Shown one piece after another: positions 45,917 to 57,296 of a stretch of DNA of 64,000 bases. Every line of letters starts with the position of its first letter. Position 1 is the first letter of the stretch. The stretch lies in contig CP087208.1 in the NCBI GenBank assembly GCA_020912385.1, positions 1,054,001-1,118,000 on the forward strand. The letters are read 5' to 3'. The notes under the pieces are model-generated. The model was not told the origin of the DNA and ran no database searches. It was given only the letters and a program-made list of their open reading frames with translations. Source of the stretch: Neofusicoccum parvum. Its lineage: Eukaryota; Ascomycota; Dothideomycetes; Botryosphaeriales; Botryosphaeriaceae. The position numbers were made by a program, and so were the translations under genes.

Positions 45917-48076
45917 ATGTCTGCCTGCATAGCCTGTCTGGAGATTATACTTCACCATACAACGTCCGGCACGCCAATTACCAAGCGTTACCTTCTTCCA
46001 GACGTACGGTCCCGCTCCGAAGAGGCTTCATGCGGGCTATGCAGAGTTCTCTTCCATTTGGTGGAGCGCAAGAGCAGGAACCATCCCGGCCAATTTCGAG
46101 AATGCGCATGTTCGCTGGCTGGTGAGCCCGAGGCTTTTGCGATAAACGTTACCGTGTCCTCGAACTCCCGCGGGAGCCAGAGGAAGGGATGGCCACGGGA
46201 TCTCTATGAAATGATATTCGACCTGCGGTTGGATTGCGGCCATGTGATCTGGCAGCAGCCTTACAAAGACAAGTTCAGAGTGTACGCAGAATATGGTACT
46301 GCAAACCCCCTCTGCAGAATTCTGTGCTTCTGTTGCAAATCTCATAGAGTTCACAATAGGTGGTCATGGTGCAATATTCCTTAGTGGGCGCGGAAGGGAC
46401 CCTAATAACGATTCCGCTGGGGCGTATGCGAAAATTCAAGAATGGATGTCTGCCTGTGAGCGCGAACACCCCGGCTGTCGTCAACGTAATCCGACCCGTC
46501 TCCCGACTCGATTATTGGACGTTGGCCCGCCAGACGGCTCCTGTGAGCCCAAGGTATACATCAGCCGCGCAGACGATCACTGCCCCTACCTCGCTCTTTC
46601 GTACTGCTGGGGATCACCGCAGTCAATACAACTCGGAAACGCATCACTGGAAGGTACGAGTTGGCCTTTATGTCCTGCTGGAAACCTGTCCAGTAACCTT
46701 GCGAGAGACGGGGCTGACGTGTGGCAGCAATGTGCAAAGAAATTCGTCTTCAATCCCTCCCCCAGTCTGTACAAGACGCCATCGCAGTGACAAGACGGCT
46801 TGGCTATCAATACATATGGATCGATTCACTCTGTATCATCCAGGACTCCGAAGAAGACATCTCCCGCGAGATAGGCTGCATGGCTGACATTTACAAGGGT
46901 GCCTTCCTGACAATATCTGCTGCGAAAGCGTCCGATTGCCATCAGGGATTTCTGGAATCAACTCCTCTGACTCGGCCGCAGCCCATTTCGTCCCTGATTG
47001 TAAGAGTTCCTCTGCTGTACGGCGACTCGGCCCTGGGTCAAATTGTACTTGAAGACTTCGCCGCAGTCGACAACCCTGAGCCCATCAGTCGTCGCGCATG
47101 GACTTTGCAGGAACGCTTGCTCCCCAAAAGGCAAATCATCTACGCCTCAGATGCCCTGACGTGGAAATGCCGCTCAACAGCATGGGGGTGGAGGACGTGG
47201 CCGAGAGTATACAACGAATACCCACCGATCGATTCTCTAATGCTACCGGAAGACACATCGATATCTCCAGAATACCATCAGCCTCCAGATTTGGGGTCAG
47301 CGGCTTCAACTGTGCAACCTGCTGGCAAGCTGGCTCTGTACAACCCCCTGGCTTACGTAAAGCCCATCTCCGCGGAAAGGACCGGCCGGCATTCCTTCAT
47401 GGACTACTGGGTGGGGCTCGTTGGTGCGTACGCAGTAATGGAATTGTCAGAGCCAAGGGACAGACTGCCAGCAATATCAGGTATTGCGTCCGAGGTATCC
47501 CGCATCTCCTCGGCTATGAATCTGCCAGCAGGGAAATATGCGGCAGGCTTGTGGGAGGCCGATCTGCCCAGACAGCTGCTCTGGACCGTCCTGAAACCCC
47601 AGCCCAGACTTCTTCCATATCGTGCGCCTTCTTGGTCGTGGGTATCGGCTATGGATGATGAACTTGTTTTCTACCCGCAGGTTCTCGAAGAATATCGTTT
47701 CAAAGTAGATGCTCAGGTCCTCGAGTGCTCTACCACGCCATTATCCGATGCAGCGCTTTTCGGGCAAGTTAAGAGTGGCTTCTTGAAACTCAGAGCACGC
47801 TTACTTAAAGGCGCTGCTATGGATGAGCGGCTGATAGAAAAGCATGTGGACCGCGGGCGTTTTGAAAGAGACTTTTTCTTCATTGACCATGACGAGTCGG
47901 ATGAGTACCAGAGGGAGAAGGCTTATTCTTCATGGTGGGCCCAGCTTGGAGAGTGCTGTGGTCTGATTCTGGAATCCATCGAAGGCGAGAAGGGAGTGTA
48001 CCGACGGGTAGGGGTTTTCCATTCGGAGAGAACGGCTTTTCCGTCGGTTGAGCCGTCGGTATTCATCGTTGTCTAA
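45917..48076 (+). CDS. HET (heterokaryon incompatibility) domain protein
   Basis: Three exons, 45917..46281, 46385..46653 and 46728..48076, 660 residues. The HET domain spans about residues 190-370 with its three conserved blocks: YLALSYCWGSPQSIQL, then YQYIWIDSLCIIQDSEED with IGCMADIYKGAFLTISAAKA, and SRRAWTLQERLLPKRQIIYA. The N-terminal region has paired cysteines (CIACLEI, CGLCRVLF), usual for this family. HET proteins trigger programmed cell death on allorecognition or related stress in Pezizomycotina; the partner here is unknown. The domain is complete and free of stops once spliced. The first ATG in frame is at 45917, since the frame upstream begins only with GTG. A TATA box lies at 45829-45835. 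Confidence 0.9.
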
Positions 48077-48360
48077 AAGACATCCTTGTCAGCCCTTTAC
48101 TTGTCAGAAGGCGCGCAAGACTGCATCAAGGTACTATAAAGAGGCACTCAGTCGTTGTCCTCTGAACGGCCACTCATGGTCTTTACCGATTCAATGCTCG
48201 GTGAGGAGATTGCTTTAACTAATGTCATGGACGTACCATCCCCAATTGACTCCTCATTCGGGACCTCTACGTCCTGTGGGGTTGGGTTTTCCGTCCACGT
48301 CGGATGATTCTGTAGAATTGTGGCCGTGAAAACAATGTTGATTATCTCGCACCACGCCCT

Positions 48361-49620
48361 TCAGTCCGCAACTCTAGGCCTCTTCCCATCCCGGTCATCG
48401 CTGTTGTCGCCGTATCTTTTTCGCTCTCCCACAGCACTCGCGTTGGCACCGGTAGCGCCTGCTCTACCCTCTCTGTCGAAATCCGGCCTGAACCTGTCGT
48501 CGACACCCTTGATGAACTCGCCACCCTTGCCCCTCCGATCGCCAAGGTCGCCCCAACGACCCGTATCCTCGCTCATCATGTCCTTGTACCGTGTCCTGCC
48601 CTTCTTGCCCAGCTTCGTCATGTCGCGGATCTGCATGTATTCGGGCAGGGCTTCTTTGTTCCGTACGTCATCCACGTACCGCGAGCCCATGATATCTCTG
48701 CGGTCGAGACCGGCTTCCTTCAGGTCGTCCTGGAAGAAGGCGCCCTTGTGGAAGTACTTTTGCATGGCGCTCATCTGGCCCTTGCCAGCCCGCTCCTCCT
48801 TCTGGCGCTCGATGAACTCGCGATCCTCAGCATCACGCTCCTCCTGAGTCAGGTTGCGGCGACGCTCGATCTCTTCGCGCTCCTTCTCGGCCTCCTCGAT
48901 GGCCTCGCGTTCGCGCTTAACACGCTTGAGCTCGCGCAGTTTCCACGCCGCGTGCTCAGCCTCCGGTTCCACACCATCCGTGTCGTCAATATCATCCAGA
49001 TCGCCTAGGTTATCCTCGTCGTCCCAGTGCTTCTTGCCAGCGGCGCGCTCGGCAGCGGCCCTTTCCAGCTGCTCCTGCACCAGCGCGTTCGCCCTTGCCT
49101 TGCGCTTCTCCTCCTCCTCTGCCCACTTCTCGTCCTCGGTCTTGTCCGTTGCTGCCTGTGCCGTGGCTTTCCGCTGGTCCTTCCGCATGAAAACGGGCCG
49201 CAGCAGCTTTCGCCGGGCAGCAGCCTCGTCTTCGCTGCTGCTCTCCTCCTCCGAAGACTCGTCTTCCTCCTCGCTCTCGCTCCCGCTACCGCTCCCGCTG
49301 TCGCCGCCTTCCTCGCTTTCCTCTGTCTCAAAGCCCTCCTCAGCCGCGGCTCGCGCTGCTTTCTCTGCCTCAAGCCGTGCTGCCTCGGCGGCGGCTGCTT
49401 CTTGCCGTCGCGCATTCAGGTCGACGCTCTTGAGGTTGCTCGCGATCTTCGACGCGTCTTTGGGGAACGAGGAGGCCTTGGGTGCCGGCGCGGCAGTTGT
49501 CTGCTCCTCTTCTTCGTCGGAGTCTGAAGCTTCGGATGATGAGGGTTCTTCTGCGACGGGCTTGCCGGGGCGGTAGCGCGCTGGCCGGACCGGGTTGGCC
49601 GTCATTCGTTTGGGAGGCAT
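48361..49620 (-). CDS. MFAP1: MFAP1-like spliceosomal protein
   Basis: One exon, 419 residues. The N-terminal half is acidic and coiled-coil rich (Ser/Glu clusters near residues 105-140, then Arg/Glu helices). The conserved MFAP1 C-terminal domain is clear: LRPVFMRKDQR, RNLTQEERDAEDREFIERQK, MSAMQKYFHKGAFFQDD, IMGSRYVDDVRNKEALPEYM, IRDMTKLGKKGRTRYKDMMS and EDTGRWGD. In animals MFAP1 binds Prp38 in the spliceosomal B complex. The ATG at 49620 begins MPPKRMTANP, matching the family; the longer frame upstream is a non-ATG extension. PPIL2, another splicing factor, lies just upstream on the same strand. Confidence 0.93.
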   Translation of the reverse strand: MPPKRMTANPVRPARYRPGKPVAEEPSSSEASDSDEEEEQTTAAPAPKASSFPKDASKIASNLKSVDLNARRQEAAAAEAARLEAEKAARAAAEEGFETEESEEGGDSGSGSGSESEEEDESSEEESSSEDEAAARRKLLRPVFMRKDQRKATAQAATDKTEDEKWAEEEEKRKARANALVQEQLERAAAERAAGKKHWDDEDNLGDLDDIDDTDGVEPEAEHAAWKLRELKRVKREREAIEEAEKEREEIERRRNLTQEERDAEDREFIERQKEERAGKGQMSAMQKYFHKGAFFQDDLKEAGLDRRDIMGSRYVDDVRNKEALPEYMQIRDMTKLGKKGRTRYKDMMSEDTGRWGDLGDRRGKGGEFIKGVDDRFRPDFDREGRAGATGANASAVGERKRYGDNSDDRDGKRPRVAD

Positions 49621-49927
49621 GATGGGCGAGGACGGCACTCGACTGGCAGAGATTGGACAGGCTATGCGGGTGAGGACGGCGCGCGGAGTTGCCGATGGTG
49701 CGGCGGCAGTGGGATGGAAAGTTGGTGGACGAAGGTGCGCCGGCGCCAAGCTTTTGCTCTAGCTCCACAGGACTGAAGATCCAATGCAGGGGTGCATGGA
49801 AAATAGTATTTTATGAATCTCTACATATGGCCCCGAGCCTTCACATGCACGTACGAGTCTGCGCAGGTACCGTGCCTTTTTCCCGACGCCAGAACGCCTC
49901 ATTTGTGCCACCTTTTTTCCCTCCAGT
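49621..49927. other. MFAP1-PPIL2 intergenic region
   Basis: 307 bp between two genes on the minus strand. It should carry the MFAP1 promoter and the 3' end of PPIL2. No gene seen. Confidence 0.5.
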
Positions 49928-51625
49928 CTACCAGTTGTCAAAGTTACCAAATCCACCAGCCTTGAACTTCTTCCTCACCGGCTCCTCTGCCTCGCCCCAT
50001 TCGCCCACAATCTCATCCTCCTCTGGTGCACTCGCCTTCTGCTCTGCCAGTGCTGCCTGGAGGTACTTTCCAACGCCTCCGGCACTGCTGCCCGACTCGA
50101 TACTCCCGTCACCCCGAATTCGCTTGCCAGTCCATGTCGTCTTGTCGTCCTCTGTGCCACCTGCTTTTTTGATCTCTTCCTGCTCACGCTCCTTGGCATC
50201 CTTCTCCGATTTTTGCTTCTGAAACTCCTCGAACGGGTCGACAAACACAACCACATCCTCGAGCATCACGGGCGGGTCGGGTCTATCCTTCGAGTCTGTT
50301 GGCGCATTCTCTAGCCGCGACAGAGCGTCCATGCCACCGACAACGCGTCCAAAGATGGTGTGCTTGTTATCCAGGTGCTTTGCTGCGCGGTAGGTGATGA
50401 AGAACTGGCTCGAGTTGGTGTTCTTGCCCTTGTTTGCCATGCTGAGAATTCCACGCGCGTCGTGCTTGTTAGGTCCTTCGAACTCGTCGTTGAAGTTCTT
50501 ACCCCATATGCTTTGTCCACCGCGTCCAGTACCGGTGGGATCGCCGCCCTGTATCATGAAATTGCGGATGTTGCGGTGGAAGGAGATGTTTCGGTAGTAG
50601 CCCTTCTTAGCCAACTGCACAAAGTTCCAGACGGCCTTGGGTGCGAACTCTGTGTGCAATTCGACGTTGAGCTCTCCCAAGCTAGTCTGCATCCTGGCGT
50701 ATCCGGCAATCTTGACGCGGCCGCGCTTGAGCATGTACTCCTCGTCGGAGAGCAGCGCTCTCTCGTTTGATGTGTGCGGCGTCACGCCTGTGCTGGTAAA
50801 AGAAGCGGCGGCCTTTCCGGTTGTGTACTGCGCGGCGTTGTAGGGTAACGGCTTGTTCTGGTGCAGCGCATTTGAACCGTCGCTCTGGTCCGCGCGGGCA
50901 CGCGCAAGTGCTGCAGCAACTCCACCGTTTGCCTTGGCTTTCGCTGCCTTCTCGCGATCCGCCCTGGCCTTCGCCACGGCATCCTTTGCCTTCAGCACCT
51001 TGGCCGAGCTACCCAGAGCACCAGCGTTGACGCCACTCGCCCTCTCCTTCTCCTGCTCCTCTGTCAGGTTGCTCTCGCCATCTTTGATGTATTTGAAAGC
51101 ACTCAGATCCCTCGACTCCAAGTTCTGTGGGTCCTGCAGAGTGATTATATCCTTGCGCGAGAACTCCTCGTCGCTGACCAGGTCGCGCCAGTTCTTGGCC
51201 TTGATGTTTAGACGCTCGATTGTGTCCCAGGCGAAAACATTGCCGGTGGTCTTGAGGGCGACAAGGTGGGTGTTGTCGGTGAAGACCTTGTAGGTAACGG
51301 GATCCACGTATTCGGCGTCGTCGTTCTTCGCAAAGTTGAGCTTGATGAGATCGGCGCTCTTCAGCGGCTGCCCGTCAACAGGGTTCGTGCCATGCTTCTT
51401 CAGCCATGGCACAATATTGGTCAGGTCGAAGATGGTGCCCTGGGCGGTGCAGATGGGGTGCTCGAAGGGCAGCAGCGAGAGGGCGCAAAAGTTGAAGGGC
51501 AGGCGGCGGAACGAGGCGCCGACGGCTTTGGATCGGTTGACGCCGGACCCGAAGCTGGCGGAGTAGGCGTCTTCAGAGGCCCACTCGGAGTGGGTGATGT
51601 AGAGCTTGTCTGTGCCTTTGCCCAT
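49928..51625 (-). CDS. PPIL2: U-box cyclophilin (PPIL2/Cyp60-type peptidyl-prolyl isomerase)
   Basis: One exon, 565 residues. A U-box fold lies at about residues 35-110 (FNFCALSLLPFEHPICTAQG, then TNPVDGQPLKSADLIKLNF). A charged linker follows at about 180-310. The cyclophilin domain is at about 310-470: LNVELHTEFAPKAVWNFVQL, YYRNISFHRNIRNFMIQGGD, PTGTGRGGQSIWG, ARGILSMANKGKNTNSSQFF and LDNKHTIFGRVVGG. The active-site Arg of FHR and the QGGD loop are kept; the cyclosporin-binding Trp is replaced by His (KHLDNKHT), as in this subfamily. PPIL2-type proteins act in spliceosomes and as ubiquitin ligases. The ATG at 51625 (MGKGTDKLYIT) is the family start; the upstream frame is an extension without family match. 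Confidence 0.94.
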   Translation of the reverse strand: MGKGTDKLYITHSEWASEDAYSASFGSGVNRSKAVGASFRRLPFNFCALSLLPFEHPICTAQGTIFDLTNIVPWLKKHGTNPVDGQPLKSADLIKLNFAKNDDAEYVDPVTYKVFTDNTHLVALKTTGNVFAWDTIERLNIKAKNWRDLVSDEEFSRKDIITLQDPQNLESRDLSAFKYIKDGESNLTEEQEKERASGVNAGALGSSAKVLKAKDAVAKARADREKAAKAKANGGVAAALARARADQSDGSNALHQNKPLPYNAAQYTTGKAAASFTSTGVTPHTSNERALLSDEEYMLKRGRVKIAGYARMQTSLGELNVELHTEFAPKAVWNFVQLAKKGYYRNISFHRNIRNFMIQGGDPTGTGRGGQSIWGKNFNDEFEGPNKHDARGILSMANKGKNTNSSQFFITYRAAKHLDNKHTIFGRVVGGMDALSRLENAPTDSKDRPDPPVMLEDVVVFVDPFEEFQKQKSEKDAKEREQEEIKKAGGTEDDKTTWTGKRIRGDGSIESGSSAGGVGKYLQAALAEQKASAPEEDEIVGEWGEAEEPVRKKFKAGGFGNFDNW

Positions 51626-52480
51626 GGTGGGGAGCGGGGCGCGGGGCGCGGGCGGGCAGAAGGTTGGAGGGTTGTTGGTGTGACGCGTGCTGGAAAGATG
51701 CGCCGGCACCAGCTCCACCGAGAGCCCCGGCCGCCGATCAGTCAATGCGCAAATCAACCACGCCAGGACGCACAAGCTCGACATGCCCGCGAGAAACCTG
51801 GAGCCTTAATTTCCTGAGCCATAACAACTTCCTGTGCATGATAACGCAATTTAACAAGAACGTCCGATGTAGGATGCTGAGTACTCCAACCGCATCATCT
51901 CCCATGACGTTGGCGGCTGCACAAGAATGCAAGGCCATCGCTCCATATTATCTGCCCGAGCTTCAGCTCAGGGCCGAGCAACTAGCACACACAGTAACAT
52001 CTTCTCTGCTTGAATTGTTGGTGCCTTTGCTGTACCGAACACCTCACGGCTTCACGCGGTCCCTGCGTCATATCAAGTCTTTCATTTAATCCTCATAAGC
52101 CCATATCATGCAAATCCTTTGCCTTGTCCCCACCATGCCATTAAACGGCCCCATAGAGCGCCGCTGCCTTCCCGATTCCCATTCCTTTCACCATACGCGT
52201 ACACCAATCTATACAATTGCCCCTGCCTTGTACCAGCCCGAAACTAAGTCCTTTTTTGCGGAGCGACTAGCTCCGATGCCACGAGTACTCAACGCCGACA
52301 GAGGTATCATGCGTGTTGCGACGGAAAACAGCCAGCCGTCAATGAAGTGGACGATCGAGAGTCGTCATCGGTATTTTGAAATCGCCACAGCAGCTGAGGA
52401 ATGCTGTGACGTGCCACTAAAACAGAGATGGTATCAAAAACAGTGGAAAGAAGAACGAAAAGGTTTGTAACAAGCTCGCA
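51626..52480. other. Intergenic region
   Basis: 855 bp between the stop of the GPI-protein gene at 52481 and the PPIL2 start. A plus-strand frame at 52108-52470 has no motif and is not supported. The region should contain the PPIL2 promoter and the GPI-gene 3' UTR. Confidence 0.5.
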
Positions 52481-53284
52481 TCATGAGAGCGAGTGAAGCA
52501 AAAACCCGCACAATCCCAATGCTGCGCCCGTGAGCCAGGTCGATGCCGTCGCTTGCGATGAAGCAGCCCCGCTTACAAAGTCGAACGGGCTGCCGCCGCC
52601 GCTGCCCTCGTTGAGCGACGCCAGGTCCGAGGCGCCCGACGAGGTTGTTGATGCGGCCTGTTGTGTTGCCGAGGAGCTGGTCGCAGCGGCTGTGCTCTCT
52701 GTGGTCGATTCTGCTGCTGTCGTGGCTGCCGACGTTGTCTCTGCTGCCGATGTTGTCTCTGCTGCTGAAGTCGTGGTGGACGCCGCGGTACTGGTCGTGG
52801 ATGCGGCCGTTGTCGTTGCCTCTGCCGTGGTGCTTGTACCCGCGACGATGGTCGTTCCCTCAGCCGTAGTTTGGCTAGAGAGCTCGAGGGTGCTGCTCTG
52901 CTCGATGATGCTGGAAGTGGTCGAGGCGGTTGAGGTCTGACCGCTGCCGATGGTTGTGGCTGCGATGTTGGAGCAGAGAATCTCTGGGCCCTTTCCGAGG
53001 AGGAAGACGCCGATGATGGATGTCTCTGCTACGTCGTCATTGGCGCAGGCAGACTTGACCTGTTGCGCAATGAGCAACAGGCCGCTAATGCAGGCCACGG
53101 AGCAGTTTTCGCCGGTCTGGAGGTCGGAAGCTTCGCAGTCCTTGATCTGGCGGTTGTAGACGGCGTCGCATTGGCTGGAAAGGTCCTCGACACGCGGTGT
53201 GAAGTCTGCGAGGGAAACGGCGCGGACCAGGGCGGCAAACAGCGGGAGGAGGAGGATTACGAAGCGCGCTGCGCTGGAAGACAT
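52481..53284 (-). CDS. Small secreted Ser/Thr-rich GPI-anchored protein
   Basis: One exon, 267 residues. It opens with a signal peptide (MSSSAARFVILLLPLFAALV, cleavage probably near RAVS-LA). A globular N-terminal domain holds six cysteines (SSQCDAVY, IKDCEAS, GENCSVACISG, KSACAND, EILCSN). A long Ser/Thr/Ala-rich stalk, probably O-glycosylated, spans about residues 120-235. The C-terminal hydrophobic segment (ASTWLTGAALGLCGFLLHSL) after small residues (SGAASS) fits a GPI signal. The layout matches fungal wall proteins of unknown function. The ATG at 53284 was preferred because the signal peptide starts there; an upstream ATG at 53401 adds 39 residues without that logic. Confidence 0.82.
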   Translation of the reverse strand: MSSSAARFVILLLPLFAALVRAVSLADFTPRVEDLSSQCDAVYNRQIKDCEASDLQTGENCSVACISGLLLIAQQVKSACANDDVAETSIIGVFLLGKGPEILCSNIAATTIGSGQTSTASTTSSIIEQSSTLELSSQTTAEGTTIVAGTSTTAEATTTAASTTSTAASTTTSAAETTSAAETTSAATTAAESTTESTAAATSSSATQQAASTTSSGASDLASLNEGSGGGSPFDFVSGAASSQATASTWLTGAALGLCGFLLHSLS

Positions 53285-54547
53285 ATTGTCGAAGTGACCG
53301 TAGAGCAAGAGGCTCAGGAAGAAGGTGACGGGACGGCAAGGACAGCGAGGCAGAAGATAGAGTTCTTGCTGGAGGAGGGCAGAGCGCGGGTCGGCACACA
53401 AGCTTCCGGAAGGGCGATGGTGAGACGCGCGCGGTGTGAGGAAGGTAAAGAGCGACGGAGGTGTGGTGTGTGAGATACGAAGAAGGAGAGACGGCTAAGG
53501 GACCAAGACAACCAAGCGTGCGCGTCATCAAGCAGGCAAGCAACGCAAGAACAGAGCCGCGTCGGTCGCGAGGGCGGTCGTGTGGAGGTTGGTGGAGCGC
53601 GCGTTTGCTGCGCGGTGGGCGGGCGCTTCGACCACGTTCTCCGTTCTGCTTGAGCGTTGAGCGTTTGCTCGCGGGCCAGCCGGATGCCTGCTAAGATGAA
53701 GCACGATGGAACACAAGGCTCAAAGAATGAGGGGCTGGGGAAGCGAGGGTATCATGGTACTGGGACTGCAAGGAGACAGCAGGAAATACACCAAATACAT
53801 CAGAGCAGGCACGGCGGCACGGGCGTTATAACAGAGGCCGGCAGCGGTGGCGGCGACACGCTGGCACTACGGGCAAGCGGGGCGGCGGCGACGAGGATCT
53901 CCATGAGCTGCGGCATGTCCGTTCTACACGGGCGCGTAGAGCTGGTGTTTTGAGCCATGGCGAGAGCCCAAATGCGAGGAGATTTGCACACGGTGAAACG
54001 GGCCTGACGTCGCCGGGGCGGGCGGGGGGCGCAGGAGGGTCCGACCGCGTGCCAGAAGGGGCTGCGGGAGGCGCTTGGCTGCGAGGCTTGCATTCTCGAG
54101 AGCGACTTGACCCTCTGCGCCGCCAGCTTTCTGCTGCTGTGTCGCGCGGGGCTGATTGCGCTGCCGTGCCGTTGGTGACCTGCGCGCCAGCTGCCAGCAC
54201 CCGGAGCAGGACCCTTGATTTCGATGTCGCCTCCGCTCCATCAGGACTGCACAAGCGCGCTCACGTGCCCGTCGTCCTCACCCGGTCTCGTCACGCAGCG
54301 AGGCTCGGGCAGGCCAGCTGGTGAGAGCGGCGCCGTGGCCGCAGGTGAACGGCGTTTTGGCGCCGGGCAGTGGTGGTGAGTCGCACGCGGGCACTGTCGC
54401 GCGGCTGCCTCAGCAGACCGTGGCCATGGCAGGGCGCGGGAACAGCGGGCGGGCATCCCGACCGGCGGCACTCTGCGGTGACATAATTGCTGGCCGCCGC
54501 CCGCCGCCTCCACCACGGCCCGACAGAATGCAGGAACACAGCTCAGG
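53285..54547. other. Divergent intergenic region
   Basis: 1.26 kb between opposite start codons (GPI protein and DUF676 hydrolase). GC-rich, with overlapping shadow frames on both strands and no recognised motif. Both promoters should lie here. Confidence 0.5.
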
Positions 54548-56085
54548 ATGAAGAAGACGCTGCTTCTGTGTTTCATCCACGGCTTCAAGGTGACTGCTGC
54601 ACGAGCCACGACTCGGGAAACAAGAGGACTGACCCGTTTCACCCAGGGCGACGACGACACCTTCCGCAAGTTTCCCCAGCACCTGCGCGGCGTGCTGGAG
54701 AACCAGCTCCCCAAGCTGACCGTGCTGGCCGTTACCTATCCGCACTACGAAACGCGCGGCGACCTGTATGTTGCAGTCCAGCGCCGGACCACCGCATACT
54801 GACTCCAAAAAAAGACAATCTTGCGTCGCGAAATTCAAGGAATGGTACGGTTGAGGACGCGCGCGCCTACCCTGCAGACCCGCCGCTGCGTGGCGGTCCA
54901 CAGCTGCTCGACGCCTGGCTGACCCTCTGCAGGCTGCAGAACAAGGTCATCGACCTCGAGGTTGCAAATGGCACTCCCTCGCCCACCGTTGACCCCTCGG
55001 TGAGGGTCGTGCTGTGCGGCCACTCGATGGGCGAGTCTCCCAACGAAATCCCACCATGCCAGCCTTACTGACCCTGTGCAGGCGGCATCGTGGCCGCAGA
55101 CACGCTCCTGTCAATCTCAAACGAGCAGCCCATCCACAGCACCCCCTCCGACTCCACATCACTGTCGCCTCAAACGACCCTCATGTTCCCCTACATCCAA
55201 GGCATTCTCGCGTTCGACACGCCCTATCTGGGAATCTCGCCCGGCGTCGTGGCGCACGGGGCAGAGGGCCACTGGAACACGGCGACGGCTGCCTACAACG
55301 CATATAACAACGTTGCAAACACGTTTGGGTGGGGCAAGAAGCAGGCGACGGACCCAGACGTTCTTAGCGCCAGCAAGATGCTCCCGGCCGCGTCGTCGTC
55401 AGCCGACCCAAATGTCGACACGGCCGTCGTGCCTGCTTGGCAGCGTTTTGGCAAGATCGCAATGTTCGCCGGTGCTGCTGGAGCCCTTGCTGCCGCAGGA
55501 GGTGCCGCCTACATGAACCGAGAGCAGTTGAGTGAAGGGTGGCAGTTTGTTGGCTCGCACCTCGAGTTTGTTGGATGCTTGGCACGCCAGGAAGAGATGA
55601 AGAAAAGAGTCGCGGCCGTCTTGACGCTCTCGGAATCCCAGGCCATTGGCTTTACCGACCTCTACACTCAGCTGGGCCTAGCGGTGCAGAAGCAGGGGAA
55701 CCCCTCGACGAAGTGGAGTTCGGGTATCTTGGGCGAGCAGCGTACATTCTGCATAGTCCCCAAGACGGACATCAAGAAACACTTCGTTCCTGTCGTGAAC
55801 GACAACGCGACGGCCGAGACGTGGGCACACATGACCATGTTCGAACCAAAGAACCACCCGAACTACTACAGCATGGCGGAAACGGCCAAGGAGCTGATTA
55901 TGAATTGGACCACAACGACCTCCTGGTACGAGGAGGCCACTGGGTATGACCCTCCACCGCGGGCCGAGGAGGGAGCTGACGACCCCCTAGCAGCTGATGA
56001 AGACCTGGAGATGATCGAGAAGCCGGATGTAGATCAGGACGATTATGAGGACCTGGCCGAGTCTATGATGCGTCGGCGTACCTAA
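54548..56085 (+). CDS. DUF676 family serine esterase/lipase-like hydrolase
   Basis: Five exons: 54548..54589, 54647..54765, 54815..54844 (30 nt), 54933..55030, 55082..56085; 430 residues, with every join in frame. The start of the fold is MKKTLLLCFIHGFK with the oxyanion-type HG, followed by GDDDTFRKFPQHL and VTYPHYETRGDL. The nucleophile elbow VVLCGHSMGGIVAADTLL is rebuilt only by splicing across an intron with a GC donor (GCGAGT) at 55031. Next come GILAFDTPYLGIS, a Gly/Ala-rich hydrophobic segment (AMFAGAAGALAAAGGAAYM), and HMTMFEPKNHPNYYSMAETA, which holds a likely catalytic His. The C-terminal tail is acidic. DUF676 members are putative lipases; the substrate is unknown. Confidence 0.87.
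55031..55081 (+). other. Non-canonical GC-AG intron
   Basis: A 51-nt intron beginning GCGAGT and ending TGTGCAG, with a TACTGAC branch-like sequence near 55066-55072. It splits the second Gly codon of the GHSMGG motif. No GT donor in the neighbourhood restores the motif. Confidence 0.8.
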
Positions 56086-57296
56086 GCACACAAGATACCT
56101 CTTCGTGTATTGTTAGAATGGTGGCGTTTGATACGGGCGGCTTTAACCTAGAGTATGTACACACAAGGCTGAATTTCGAGCGACACGGTACGTGTAGACA
56201 CCTTGATATTTCTCAACGAGTCCAGTACGGTCAAATTATCACGCAATGTGCACACAAATGTCATTCGTTCTTCTCCAGGATTCGGTGTCGATCGTCGTAC
56301 ACCGTTGCAACGGTGGGGCATCTCAAAGGGCGTTGAGTTGTGAGGCGGAAGGTATGGTGACCAGGGTGATTCGAATGCATGTTCAGGACGCTGATGTACA
56401 TTTCTAGTCCACCTCCACACAGGGGTATGAAGTATATCGGCGTGGTGGAATTGAGTGAGACAATCGAGTATGAGTATCCTGTAAGCCTGCATTGCGGCTC
56501 TGTGATCAAATGACTCGGCAGACACAAGTCAACGCACGCTGTTCCCCAAAATTTGGGAGACTCGTCTCCCCTTGCCTAAGCAAGCACCTTGGCGACATCC
56601 CGGGAAAGCGTCCCACATTCTCTCAATCAGCCTTACGGCTGCAATCGCATCATTAATCGAGGCGATTTTCCCATCGTACCTCCTCACTCAATTCGTACAT
56701 CGGGCCTCGGCCTGCCGGAGGAAGTCTTCCCAATCGCTGCCAAGGGTGGGTGGTCAGCGGCGACGGAGAACAGCGGCTGGGCAAAAAATTCCGTCAACGA
56801 CGGAAACCTGAAAAGACACGGATGCAAGGAAATCCTTCAGTAAGCTCCATCACGCCATCTACGCACTGCAACGTCTTTGAGTCAACGGGATCATGGGCGA
56901 CGACTACAATTAAAGCCATCCCGAGACCAATCGCTAGATGCACAGAAGCCGGGGGTACCAGATTCCTCCTGCTGCCTTGCAGGAACACTCCCGCCTCGAT
57001 GCCGTTCTATCAGGCGTCATAGCCGGTACTTCCGCGCGGAGTTCGGTTTATCAGCGTCTTGGCACTGGCAGCTCCCCGCGCCAAGCAGCTTCCAAACTGC
57101 CTAAAGGCGTAAGGTGTGTCTTGCTGACCCGGACGCCCCACGGCTGTGACAGGGTTGCATCGTGGGCTGCACCCGCTGCAGACCGCTACGTCAGGCATCA
57201 TAGTGAATGAGGCTTCCGGCCAGCGAATTGAATATTTGAGAGCTCTCTCCGCATGAAGGATGAGCTCGCCCCACCACGCCCTCCCCCGCCTCCACA
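56086..57296. other. Intergenic region
   Basis: 1.2 kb between the hydrolase stop and the M28 peptidase start. Short frames only. It should contain the hydrolase 3' UTR and the peptidase promoter. Confidence 0.5.

Noticed and set aside
52108..52470. Plus-strand 120-codon frame between PPIL2 and the GPI gene
   Set aside because: No motif; low-information composition; it lies in a region expected to be UTR and promoter.
53285..53401. Upstream ATG extending the small GPI protein by 39 residues
   Set aside because: The extension would place the signal peptide internally; the ATG at 53284 begins directly with it.
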